A stretch of 40,533 nt of DNA from contig JAUYAK010000044.1 in NCBI GenBank assembly GCA_030693515.1, positions 1 to 40,533 of the forward strand, read 5' to 3'. The stretch comes from Opitutaceae bacterium. GTDB taxonomy: Bacteria > Verrucomicrobiota > Verrucomicrobiia > Opitutales > Opitutaceae. Within the stretch, counting starts at the first letter, position 1. Each line of letters opens with the position of its first letter. Below are positions 1 to 7,851 of the stretch, one piece after another. Made by a program: the position numbers and the translations under genes. The notes below the pieces were generated by a model. It was not told the DNA's origin, made no database searches, and saw only the letters and a program-made list of their open reading frames with translations.

Positions 1-30
1 TCGCCCGAACCGGCCGACTCCGTGCCCTCC

Positions 31-92
31 GCTGTTTGGTCGCTTCCTGCGGCAAGCTCTTCGGCTCCTGTCCTCGGAAGCGACCAAACAGC
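31..92. repeat. Perfect 17-bp inverted repeat (hairpin)
   Basis: Bases 31-47 (gctgtttggtcgcttcc) are exactly complementary to 76-92, with a 28-nt spacer, so the strand can form a long uninterrupted hairpin. There is no T-run on either side, so it is not a textbook terminator. It lies just downstream of the small minus-strand gene at 99-272 and at the edge of an AT-richer patch. It could be a REP-like element, an element boundary or a transcript-stabilising hairpin. Only its structure is certain. Confidence 0.75.
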
Positions 93-98
93 TACCCG

Positions 99-272
99 TC
101 AACGCGGATGTCTATGTCCACTAAATCGAGGCAATCTCACGTCGCCGATGAAGACGAAATATTTCTTCCCGTCGTAGGGTATTCCTGGGGTAACGACTAC
201 CCCGCGGCCAGTAAGCACAAAGGTGGCTTCGACGCGGGACAAGAACGTCGAACTACTGAGAAGATCAGCCAT
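99..272 (-). CDS. Small uncharacterised protein (57 aa) with a GRG beta-barrel-like motif
   Basis: The ATG at 272-270 is the first start in this frame after an in-frame stop, and the stop is TGA at 101-99. A weak purine run (GAAAGAG) lies upstream. The protein contains LTGRGVVVTPG at about residues 21-31. This resembles the G-R-G turn of EF-Tu-like small beta-barrels (compare ITGRGTVVTG in EF-Tu) and small uncharacterised bacterial proteins built on that turn. The Arg/His-rich tail after IGDVRL looks unlike the core and could reflect a frameshift or truncation. It begins 27 nt downstream of the 300-839 gene on the same strand, so the two are probably co-transcribed. No function is assigned. 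Confidence 0.4.
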   Translation of the reverse strand: MADLLSSSTFLSRVEATFVLTGRGVVVTPGIPYDGKKYFVFIGDVRLPRFSGHRHPR

Positions 273-299
273 GCGCGTTGGCTCTTTCAGGCTTCTTCT

Positions 300-839
300 T
301 CATCGCGTGAATATGTAGAGGGTATCCGAGGTTCCGACTATCAGCGAACGACCGGTTTCGGAAAAACCGCAGACTCGTAGCTCGCAATCTTCAAATATCT
401 TTTGGGCACCCGATGCGCGTTGCTCCACGAAGACTGAACATCCTGGAGGCTGGAGATACACAGCCATCCTCGGCCAATCAGGTGCTGCCTCTTGAACACG
501 CCAGCCGTCGTTCGTGGACAACGGTAGGCCGCCACCAGCAAGTCCAGCGACTCTTACCTTGATGCCTTCTTTCGGCACAATTGAAACCGCTGTCAGCCGG
601 ATTTCATCGAGGCACTTTTCGCTTCCTTCTTCATCTCTTCCGATTCGCTTGCCGGTCAATGCATCGAACAGTCCTCGTCCTGAAGATGAGATTACGAGAA
701 GCGTGTCGGAACCGGGCAAGAATCCAGCTTCTCGAAGTCCGCCGATTGCGATTTGAGGCAGTGACGTCCAAGGCTCTTTCGGTGCGGTGATCGGCATCTT
801 CGCGAGTCGCATCCTCAATGCCTCTTGATACGGGTTCAT
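300..839 (-). CDS. Uncharacterised protein (179 aa)
   Basis: This is a complete frame from ATG at 839 to TGA at 302-300. The product has no signal peptide or membrane segment, so it is probably cytoplasmic. Several short beta-strand patterns with S/G turns (LLVISSSGRG, LIVGTSDTLYIF) look like single propeller blades or a small beta-rich fold, but I cannot name a family. Base composition is clearly lower in GC than in the genes to the right, and codon use is less biased to G/C third positions, which hints at recent acquisition. It lies upstream of the 57-aa gene on the same strand. Orphan genes of this kind are sometimes immunity or accessory proteins; that is speculation here. Confidence 0.6.
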   Translation of the reverse strand: MNPYQEALRMRLAKMPITAPKEPWTSLPQIAIGGLREAGFLPGSDTLLVISSSGRGLFDALTGKRIGRDEEGSEKCLDEIRLTAVSIVPKEGIKVRVAGLAGGGLPLSTNDGWRVQEAAPDWPRMAVYLQPPGCSVFVEQRASGAQKIFEDCELRVCGFSETGRSLIVGTSDTLYIFTR

Positions 840-953
840 CGTTCTTCACCCAAAGAGGCTTCGACCTTACCCGATTGCTTTAGCGCGTCGCGTTGCATGC
901 ACAGAGTCAGTTGAAAAGCCACGGCGTCTGCAAGACAGACACCCTACGACTGC

Positions 954-2507
954 TCAGAGATCGCTGTTCGTCACGAAGGCGATGCGGCGGCTGTCGGGGG
1001 ACCAGCTGGGAACGTTGATGGTGCCTTGGCCGCCGTAGAGGTAGGCGATGACCTTGGGTTTGCCGCCGGTGACGGGCATGAGGCGGAGGTAGCAGTGCTT
1101 GTAGTAGGGATGGTCGTCGGGCTTCACGTCTTCCTTGCGGTAGGAGATGAAGACGATCCATTTGCCGTCGGGGGAAAGGTGCGGGAACCAGTCGTTGAAG
1201 CCATCGTTGGTGATCTGTTCCTGTGCGGAGCCGTCGGGCTTCATGCGCCAGAGCTGCATGAGGCCGGTGCGCGTGGAGTTGAAATAGATCCACTGGCCGT
1301 CGGGGGAAAACTCGGGGCCGTCGCTCAGGCCGGGTGAGTCGGTGAGGCGGATTTCCTCGCCGGTGCCGTCGGCGAGGATTTTGTAGATGTCGTATTTGTC
1401 GGGGCCGGTGGGATTGTCGGCGGGCTTGCGGCCGCCGGTGTAGACGAGCCACTTGGCGTCGGGCGACCAGCCGTGGAGATAGGAGGGAAATTTCGGCGTG
1501 ACGAGGCGGGGCTGTCCGCCGGCGGCCGGGAGCACGTAGACGGCGGAGCGGTTGTTGGTCTCGGGGCCTTGGTGCGAGATTCCGAGCTGCTTGCCGTCGA
1601 AGGAGAGCACGTGGTCGTTGTTATTGCGGTTGGCGGTGCCGGTTTTGAGGACGGCGGAGGTGCGCGTCGCGAGGGAGAATTTGTGGAGGAGCCCGCGGTT
1701 CGCGCCACGTCCGCTGATGTTGTAGATCAGGAAGGCGCCGTCGGTGGTCCAGTTCGGGGCCTCGAAGGGCTCGGCGGATTGGTGGATAGTTTCGAGACGG
1801 CCGGTGTGGACTTCGAGCAAGTGGAGGATGCTGCCGATGTAGTCGCGATACGGCGTGAAGCCCGGCTTCACGGGCTTGATGATGCTCACGTCGTGGAAGA
1901 CGGCGTGTTCCTTCACGGCGGCGTCGTGCGAGCAGAGGAAGAGCCCGACGTGGAGCTCGTCGCCGAGCGCGAGGTCCTTCACTTCGGCGGAGACGAAGGG
2001 CTCGCCGGGGCGTGCGGCGGAAAAGATGTAGGTGTCGCCGCGCCGCTCGAGCTGGAGGATGTCGGCGCCGGTGATCGGGAGCACGACCTGCTCGGTGATG
2101 GCGCCCTTGGTGCGGCGAAACTGAAGCGACGTGAGCTTGCGGTCGCCGTGCTCGCAGGCGTCGGCATAGGGCGCATCGGCGTCGAGGCCGGCGCGCGCGA
2201 TGAGGCCGGCCTTGCGGTGGTTGTTCACGCCAGGGGCGAGGAACTCGATGCGCGTGCGGACGATGAAGTCGCCCTTCAGTTTCTTCCACACGAACTGAAA
2301 CTCGTCGCGCGCGGCCCACATGTTGGTGCCGCCGGCGGAGAGCAGGAACTCCTGCGTGACGGGGTTGTAAGCGGTCGAGCCGGCGAGCTTCGGGGAGCCG
2401 ACGTCGGCGCTGTCTTCGAACGGCCCGAGCGCTTGCGCGGAGGAAACAGGGGCGAGCGCCGCGAAGAACGCAGCGAAAGCGAGCAGTGCGGGGCGGGGGA
2501 TTTTCAT
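954..2507 (-). CDS. Secreted TolB-like (PD40) beta-propeller protein with N-terminal jelly-roll domain
   Basis: The 517-aa product starts with a signal peptide (MKIPRPALLAFAAFFAAL..., cleavage near SSAQA, about residue 25). Residues ~26-210 resemble a DUF1349/LamG-like concanavalin fold (FVWKKLKGDFIVRTRIEF, HRKAGLIARAG). From ~215 to the end there are at least four PD40/WD40-like blades of TolB and DPP-IV type: GWSPDAKWLVYTG, FSPDGQWIYFNS, LSPDGKWIVFIS and WSPDSRRIAFVT. No peptidase domain follows, so it is probably a binding or scaffold protein of the periplasm or cell surface. It ends inside the last blade motif (SPDSRR...NSDL), so the propeller may close by strand exchange. The ligand is unknown. 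The xylanase-like gene lies 190 nt upstream on the same strand. Confidence 0.85.
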   Translation of the reverse strand: MKIPRPALLAFAAFFAALAPVSSAQALGPFEDSADVGSPKLAGSTAYNPVTQEFLLSAGGTNMWAARDEFQFVWKKLKGDFIVRTRIEFLAPGVNNHRKAGLIARAGLDADAPYADACEHGDRKLTSLQFRRTKGAITEQVVLPITGADILQLERRGDTYIFSAARPGEPFVSAEVKDLALGDELHVGLFLCSHDAAVKEHAVFHDVSIIKPVKPGFTPYRDYIGSILHLLEVHTGRLETIHQSAEPFEAPNWTTDGAFLIYNISGRGANRGLLHKFSLATRTSAVLKTGTANRNNNDHVLSFDGKQLGISHQGPETNNRSAVYVLPAAGGQPRLVTPKFPSYLHGWSPDAKWLVYTGGRKPADNPTGPDKYDIYKILADGTGEEIRLTDSPGLSDGPEFSPDGQWIYFNSTRTGLMQLWRMKPDGSAQEQITNDGFNDWFPHLSPDGKWIVFISYRKEDVKPDDHPYYKHCYLRLMPVTGGKPKVIAYLYGGQGTINVPSWSPDSRRIAFVTNSDL

Positions 2508-2570
2508 GGGGTGAGGGCGGGCTAGACGAAGTGGAGTGAAGAGAGTTTTTAGGGCGCCAACAAAAACTGT

Positions 2571-2652
2571 TTGTCATCGCGAGGTGCGCGAAGCGCGCCG
2601 TGGCGATCCAGCTGGATTGCCACGCCCGACTGCGTCGAGCTCGCAATGACAA
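2571..2652. repeat. Palindromic intergenic repeat (REP/MITE-like, ~82 bp)
   Basis: The outer arms ttgtcatcgcgag (2571-2583) and ctcgcaatgacaa (2640-2652) are complementary with one mismatch. Inside, tggcgatcc and ggattgcca flank agct as a second palindrome with one mismatch. The layout 'tcatcgcgag...gcgaagcgc...tggcgatcc...ggattgcca...ctcgcaatga' is the look of the dispersed palindromic repeats found between genes in many bacterial chromosomes. It sits between two minus-strand genes. No open frame inside looks real. Confidence 0.7.
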
Positions 2653-2697
2653 GAGTGAGTATGGTCAGGCGTTTTTAGTAGCCGCCGTCACGGGACG

Positions 2698-4809
2698 CTA
2701 ATTCACCTCGTAGATCTCGACGAGGCAGTTGCCGGTGCCGCCGTTGGCCCCGGAGATGAGCACGGTGTAGGCACCGGGCTCGAGTGTGACGAGCAAGGCG
2801 GCATCCGCATTGCCCGGTTTCAGCGCAAAAGCCCCGGTCCGCGCCCCCGCGGCCGAAATCGCGGAGGGATCGGGTGCGGTTTCCCATCGGTCGTTGGCGT
2901 GGACGGAGGCGCTGCCGTGCATGAGCACAAGGGAGGGCCGGGCGAGGGTGCCCGCGACGCCGAAATCCGCGAGGCCCGGGCCGATGCCGCGAATCAGAAA
3001 GGTGCGCGCGGTGGGCCCTGTGACCACGAGTCCGGGGATCGCCACCGCCGCGCCGGTGCCGACAAAGGCGCGCGTCGAGAGGTTGGTGAAGCGCGCCGCC
3101 TCCGCGCCGACTTCGTAGGCTTCGACGAGCGCGAGGCCGGTGCCGTCGTCGGCGGGGGTGACCTGCGCGGAATAGGCGCCGGAGGCCAGGCGCAGCAGGA
3201 GCGCGCTGTCTGCCGAGCCCGGGGCGAGGTTGAAGGCGCCCGCCTCCATGGCGGCCGCCGCGATCGCGGCGGAGTTGGCGGCGCTGGACCAAGCGGTGTT
3301 GGTCGCGATGGGCTGGCCATCCCGGTAGAGGGTGAGCACGGGCCGGGCGAGGGCGCCGGGCACCCCGAAGGCCGTGAGCGCGGGGCCGACGCCGCGGAGC
3401 AGGACGGTCTTTTCCACGCCGCCCGCGATCACGAAGCCGGCGGCCAGAGGTCCGGCGATGCCGCCGACTTGGGCGCGCGTCGCGAGATTGGCGAGGCGCG
3501 GGGCTTCGGTCGTGACGTTGACGGTGGGTGCCGGCGCGCCGGCCCGCAGGGAGAAGGTTTTTTCAAAGGTGCGGCTGCCAGCGGTCACTGTCGCGCGATA
3601 GTCGCCGAAAAATCCGCGCCCGCGAAACTCGCCTTGGGCGTTCGCCGCGCCGGTGGCGCGCGTCCACCACTGATCGAAGACGAGCGCGCGGTAGGCGGCG
3701 CCGTTGGGCTTTTCGCTCCAATCGGCGCGATACAGCGCGGCGTTGGGTCGCCAGTGCGCAGATTCCCAAAATCCCCAGAATTGGAATCCTGCCATCGCAG
3801 GATGACTGAAGCTGGCGGTGAGAAAGTCGCGCGTGTAGTCGGCTTGGAGCGCGAGGTCGGTGGTGTTCACATCGAACTCCGTGATGCGGAGCGCGAGGCG
3901 AAACGCCGCGTAGCGATCGAGCGTGGCGAGGTAGTCGGGGATGCCGCTGGGGTTGGCGCCGAAGTGCCCTTGCAGGCCGAGGCCGGTGATGGGCGCGCCG
4001 TTTTGCTGGAGGTAGCGCACGGTGTCCTCGAAGACGCGGACGTGCGCGGTATTCCGCGTCTGATCCTCGATGTTGTAGTCGTTGAGGTAAAGGCCGGCCG
4101 TGGGCAGCGCGGCACGCGCGGCCTTGAACCAGTCGATCTGAATCTGCGGGCCGAAGGTCTCCATGAGATCCTTGTTGTCGAAGGGCTCGTTCTGCACGTC
4201 CCACTCGTTGATGAACTCGCGCGTCGCCGCGGCCTGCTCGGCGATGTGCTCGAGCACGAGCTGCGGGATCTCGTTCTGGCGCGGGGTGCCGCGGAGGCTG
4301 GTGATGGCGTTGGGGAGGTTGGTGGTCGGGGCCGTCCAACCGGGCCAGACAAACACATGGCCGCGCAACTCGTAGCCGCGGTCGCGCAGCCAGCGGAGAC
4401 CGAAAAGCGTCTGCGTGCGGTTGAAGCCAGTGCCCCACTCGCCGATCCACGGCGGCCACTTGAGATCATTTTCCGGGCTGGCGGCGTTGAAGAGCGCGGC
4501 GGTCTTCTGCCGGTAGAGGCGGTTCTCGGACGTATCCTGGAAGATGCGCGCCATCTGCAGCGCGGTGCCGAAGGGAAAGGCATGGCGCTGCTGCTCGACG
4601 ACCACGGTCGCGCCGGGCACCGGGCGGCCCGCGGCATCGACGACGCGCAGCGTGAAGTCGCCCTTGCGGAGCTGCTCGATGCGCGCGGCCGCCGCGGCGC
4701 GCCACGGGGCGGAGGGATCGCGCCCGCCGTAGGTTGGCTGCGCGGCCAGGGGGAGGGCGGCGGCGCAGGCGAGGGCCGCCAGCAGGGCGGAGATGAGGCG
4801 GATTTTCAT
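2698..4809 (-). CDS. Secreted GH10 endo-1,4-beta-xylanase-like glycoside hydrolase with two C-terminal repeats
   Basis: The 703-aa product has a signal peptide (cleavage near ALPLAAQ, ~23). Residues ~50-85 form the short beta domain often preceding GH10 modules (DFTLRVVDAAGRPVPGA..HAFPFGTA). The catalytic TIM barrel covers ~85-385. WDVQNEP places the acid/base Glu at E208, and ITEFDV places the nucleophile at E311, both in GH10 context; GHVFVWPGW and GFQFWGFWE also fit. Residues ~437-569 and ~570-703 are two copies of an uncharacterised domain (NLATRAQVGG / NLSTRAFVGTG ... LVEAYEVG / LVEIYEVN), also found in the protein at the right edge of the window. It probably hydrolyses beta-1,4-xylan outside the cell. 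It starts 25 nt after the histidine kinase gene, so co-transcription is likely. Exact substrate is unproven. Confidence 0.88.
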   Translation of the reverse strand: MKIRLISALLAALACAAALPLAAQPTYGGRDPSAPWRAAAAARIEQLRKGDFTLRVVDAAGRPVPGATVVVEQQRHAFPFGTALQMARIFQDTSENRLYRQKTAALFNAASPENDLKWPPWIGEWGTGFNRTQTLFGLRWLRDRGYELRGHVFVWPGWTAPTTNLPNAITSLRGTPRQNEIPQLVLEHIAEQAAATREFINEWDVQNEPFDNKDLMETFGPQIQIDWFKAARAALPTAGLYLNDYNIEDQTRNTAHVRVFEDTVRYLQQNGAPITGLGLQGHFGANPSGIPDYLATLDRYAAFRLALRITEFDVNTTDLALQADYTRDFLTASFSHPAMAGFQFWGFWESAHWRPNAALYRADWSEKPNGAAYRALVFDQWWTRATGAANAQGEFRGRGFFGDYRATVTAGSRTFEKTFSLRAGAPAPTVNVTTEAPRLANLATRAQVGGIAGPLAAGFVIAGGVEKTVLLRGVGPALTAFGVPGALARPVLTLYRDGQPIATNTAWSSAANSAAIAAAAMEAGAFNLAPGSADSALLLRLASGAYSAQVTPADDGTGLALVEAYEVGAEAARFTNLSTRAFVGTGAAVAIPGLVVTGPTARTFLIRGIGPGLADFGVAGTLARPSLVLMHGSASVHANDRWETAPDPSAISAAGARTGAFALKPGNADAALLVTLEPGAYTVLISGANGGTGNCLVEIYEVN

Positions 4810-4834
4810 TTGCGGAAGCGGAAAGAGTCTCGGC

Positions 4835-7036
4835 TCACTCGCTTGGCACGGTCACCGTGATCGTGGTGCCCCGGCCCGGGGCGCTCTCAAAAGCGATGGT
4901 GCCGCCGAGGCGCTTCATGCGCTCGCGCATCCCTTGCAGGCCAAAATGCCCATCCTTGGGGCCTTCCGCCGTGGCGGGATCGAAGCCGAAGCCGTCGTCG
5001 CGGATCATGAGGGTGAGATGCCGCGGGCGAAAGATGAGTTGCAGCGTGATTTCTCCGGGGTGCGCGTGCTTGAGGGCGTTGGTGATGCCTTCCTGCGCGA
5101 GGAGGAGGAGGTTGCCGGCGACGAAGTCGGGCAGGGGCCGCGGCGTGCCGTCGCAGTGCACGACGATCCGGGCGTTTGTGCCCATCGCGCGATCGGCCGC
5201 GATTTCGCGCAGCGCCTCGGCGAGGGTGTGCTGATCGAGCGGGCGGGCGCGCAGGTTCCAGATGCTGCGCCGCAAATCCTCGCGACTGCGGCCGAGCAGC
5301 TGGCGGGCGAGGGAAAGATGCTGCTGGCTGCGCTCCGGGGCGCGGCCGTGCAGCGCCTCGGTGGCTTCGAGCTGAAACGCGAGGCCGGTGAGCGCCTGTT
5401 CCGTGGTGTCGTGCAGATCGGCGGCGAGACGGTTGCGCTCGCGGAGGGTGGATTCGAATTCGACCGCGGCGTCGCGCCGGGCGCGCATCGCCTCCGCGAG
5501 CTGCGCGCTGCGGTGCGCGACCTGGCGGCGCAGCAGCGCGACCCAGCCGAGGGTGCCGAAGAGGACGGCCGAGGTGAGGCCGAGCGCGGTCCAGAGGCGC
5601 TGCGGGGTCCACCACGATGCGGGGGCCAGCACCTCGACGTCGGCCGGTCCGCGCAGCAGCAGGCGCAGGGAGACGGGCGAGGGCCAGTTGACCACCGGAA
5701 CCGTATCCGAGAAGGTCATCACGCAGACGCCGCTCACGCGCAGGGCGCTGTCGGACCGCAGCGAATCGACCCATGCCGGATCTGCGGGGCCAGAGAGTTC
5801 CGCCGGCACGAGGACACCGTCGCATTCAAGGTTTAGGCGCAGCGGCTCGCCTTGCTTGTGATCGACGCTGACGAGGCGTCCGCGCAGGGCGACGAGGAAA
5901 TCCTCATAATCCTGCACCGGGGTGTCGAAGCCTCGCGGCTCGGCGACGAGCGTCTGCTGGCGCGTGATCTCGACGGGCGCGGGTGGGGCATTGCGACCGA
6001 GGCGGCGGAACACGGCTTCCTTCATCTCTGCGCGATGATGCTGCAGCTCGAAGAATCCCGTCGCCTCCACCTCGTCGCCAGGCGTGAGGACATCGGGCTG
6101 GCGGGTGTTGATGCGCAGGGCATGCCGGCCCTCCTGCAGGTAGAAATAGTGGCCGGGTTTGCTGAGGGTTACCGTGCCTCGCACGCGGCGGCGATGCAGA
6201 TCCGCCCCGGCGGGGGAGAAGCTCGCGGCATCGGGCAGGGCGACCTGTTGCACGGCAAAGGCATCGACGGGTGGCGGCCGCACAATTTGCACATCCGCCG
6301 GATCGTTTGTGAAGAGGCGCGCGCCGATGAATTGCCGCCGGGAATTGAAATAGGCGAAGAAAACGCCCGTGAGCGACACCTCGGAGTCAATCAGGCTGGT
6401 GGGATCTGTCGGCCCGCCGTCATAGAGCAGGAAGGTGAAGGGCCCGGTGGGAGTTGAGACGAGCAACCGTAGTTCCGTGCGTCCCGTGCGCGGGAGGTGT
6501 TCGGCGGCCTGCACCACGCCGGTCAGGGTCACGCGTTGGCAGTCGTGCGCGCCTGAGGCCGGACCGAGGTAGGCGAGTGGCCTGGGCTCGGGCAAGGCCC
6601 CTCGGCCTGAGATGCGCACGCGTTTGGCGACGATGGTGGGGGCGAAATGGCCTTCGTGCGTGATGCCTTCGATCTCCACCACATCGCCCAGCCGGGCCCG
6701 CATCACATCCGCCTCCGCCGGGCTGCCGACGGTGGTGCTGATCCAAATGCCCGTGCCGTCGTCCACCGTCAGTTTTCCGGGCGCGTCGGAAGGCGTGAGT
6801 GTCACCACGGCACGGATCGCCACCGGCAGCCCGCGCGCCGCCTCGCGGTGTGGCAGCGCGCGCACGGCCGCGCAGGTGACGAGCGGACCGGTTGCCGGCG
6901 CCTGGGCTGACATCACGCCAGACCACAGTGCGCTGGCCGCCGCTAGGATGACGGGGAGGCGGGACACACCCCGAGATCGCACGGTTGGCCGATGCGGCGC
7001 AAGCGCACGCCCTATCGCTCGTTCGGGTGATTGCAT
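4835..7036 (-). CDS. Membrane sensor histidine kinase, NarL/DesK-type (HisKA_3)
   Basis: This 733-aa kinase has a secretion/anchor segment (LPVILAAASALWSGVMSAQA), then about 420 residues of periplasmic region with several OB-fold-like modules (LTVDDGTGIWIST, VTLTGVVQ, RVRGTVTLSKPGHYFYLQ). One transmembrane helix (LWTALGLTSAVLFGTLGWVALL, about residues 481-502) follows, then a coiled linker. The HisKA_3 box is ERNRLAADLHDTTEQ, with the phospho-His at H542, and the HATPase domain has NALKHA and DDGFGFD. I chose the ATG at 7036. The longer ATG at 7087 would overlap the divergent response regulator start, and a GTG at 6967 would give a neater signal peptide. Its partner is almost certainly the regulator at 7068. 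The xylanase-like gene follows 25 nt downstream. Confidence 0.87.
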   Translation of the reverse strand: MQSPERAIGRALAPHRPTVRSRGVSRLPVILAAASALWSGVMSAQAPATGPLVTCAAVRALPHREAARGLPVAIRAVVTLTPSDAPGKLTVDDGTGIWISTTVGSPAEADVMRARLGDVVEIEGITHEGHFAPTIVAKRVRISGRGALPEPRPLAYLGPASGAHDCQRVTLTGVVQAAEHLPRTGRTELRLLVSTPTGPFTFLLYDGGPTDPTSLIDSEVSLTGVFFAYFNSRRQFIGARLFTNDPADVQIVRPPPVDAFAVQQVALPDAASFSPAGADLHRRRVRGTVTLSKPGHYFYLQEGRHALRINTRQPDVLTPGDEVEATGFFELQHHRAEMKEAVFRRLGRNAPPAPVEITRQQTLVAEPRGFDTPVQDYEDFLVALRGRLVSVDHKQGEPLRLNLECDGVLVPAELSGPADPAWVDSLRSDSALRVSGVCVMTFSDTVPVVNWPSPVSLRLLLRGPADVEVLAPASWWTPQRLWTALGLTSAVLFGTLGWVALLRRQVAHRSAQLAEAMRARRDAAVEFESTLRERNRLAADLHDTTEQALTGLAFQLEATEALHGRAPERSQQHLSLARQLLGRSREDLRRSIWNLRARPLDQHTLAEALREIAADRAMGTNARIVVHCDGTPRPLPDFVAGNLLLLAQEGITNALKHAHPGEITLQLIFRPRHLTLMIRDDGFGFDPATAEGPKDGHFGLQGMRERMKRLGGTIAFESAPGRGTTITVTVPSE

Positions 7037-7067
7037 GCGTGCGCCACAAACGGCAAGATGGCGGCAG

Positions 7068-7703
7068 ATGGCGCATCCCGGCAGCATTCGCGTTCTCCTC
7101 GTCGACGATCACTCCGTCGTGCGGATGGGCTTGGCGGCGGTCTTGAGCCTGGATGAGCACATCGTGATTGTGGGCGAAGCCGAGGACGGTGCGCAGGCCC
7201 TGGAGAAGTTTCGCACGGAGAAGCCGGATGTCGTGCTCATGGATGTGCGGATGCCCGGCATGGGCGGGCTTGAGGCTTTGCGCGCCTTGCGCGCCGTCAC
7301 GCCCGAGGCGCGCGTGCTGATGCTGACGACCTCGGAGCTCGACGAGGATATCCAGCGCGCGATCGAGGCCGGCGCGGCTGGCTATCTGCAAAAAAGCGTC
7401 ACCCGCGATGAGCTCGTGCGCGCCATCCGCTGCGTGCATGCCGGCGGCCGCTATATGCCGGAGGCGCTGACGCGCCGGCTCGAGCAACTGGCCAAGCGCC
7501 GCCATCTCTCGCACCGCGAAATCGAAGTGCTTGACGGGATGCGGCGAGGCCTCTCCAACCGTGACATCGCGCTCGCGCTCTCGATCAGCGAGCACACGGT
7601 AAAGGCGCACGTGAAGGCCGTCCTCCAAAAACTCGAGTCGGCCGACCGGGCGGAGGCCGTGGCGCGGGGTTTCGAGCAGGGCCTGCTGAGGGTGGACGAA
7701 TAG
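7068..7703 (+). CDS. NarL/FixJ-family response regulator
   Basis: The 211-aa regulator has a receiver domain with acidic pocket D13/D14 (LLVDDHS), phospho-acceptor D59 (VVLMDVRMPG), T87/T88 and K109 (YLQKS). A LuxR-type helix-turn-helix lies at ~146-190 (LSHREIEVL...GLSNRDIALAL..SEHTVKAHV). The start at 7068 places the first strand five residues in, as in relatives; an in-frame ATG at 7035 would overlap the divergent kinase start. It is transcribed away from the kinase and toward the TonB-dependent receptor 148 nt downstream. Phosphorylation by the neighbouring kinase, and control of the receptor and xylanase genes, are inferences from position. Confidence 0.9.
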   Translation: MAHPGSIRVLLVDDHSVVRMGLAAVLSLDEHIVIVGEAEDGAQALEKFRTEKPDVVLMDVRMPGMGGLEALRALRAVTPEARVLMLTTSELDEDIQRAIEAGAAGYLQKSVTRDELVRAIRCVHAGGRYMPEALTRRLEQLAKRRHLSHREIEVLDGMRRGLSNRDIALALSISEHTVKAHVKAVLQKLESADRAEAVARGFEQGLLRVDE

Positions 7704-7851
7704 CTCTTTCGGGTAATAGCGCGCCGTTGGCGAACCGCTAATATGGTCGCGCCCTTCCGTCGGGCCATGGCTCGGCGTTCCCACCCCCCGATCAGTCGAC
7801 TGCAACCCAACCCCTGCAACGGACCGCTGCGTCTGTGTTTCCACTCCCATC

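Noticed and set aside
36-380. Plus-strand 114-codon frame at the left edge
   Set aside because: It overlaps the inverted repeat and runs antisense to two better minus-strand frames; its Ser/Arg-rich product lacks any motif.
840-953. Possible regulatory RNA between the first two larger genes
   Set aside because: Only a short gtctg/cagac pairing is visible, with no conserved riboswitch layout.
7727-7744. TTGGCG...TAATAT as a promoter of the TonB-dependent receptor
   Set aside because: The two boxes are only six bases apart, far from the 16-18 needed.
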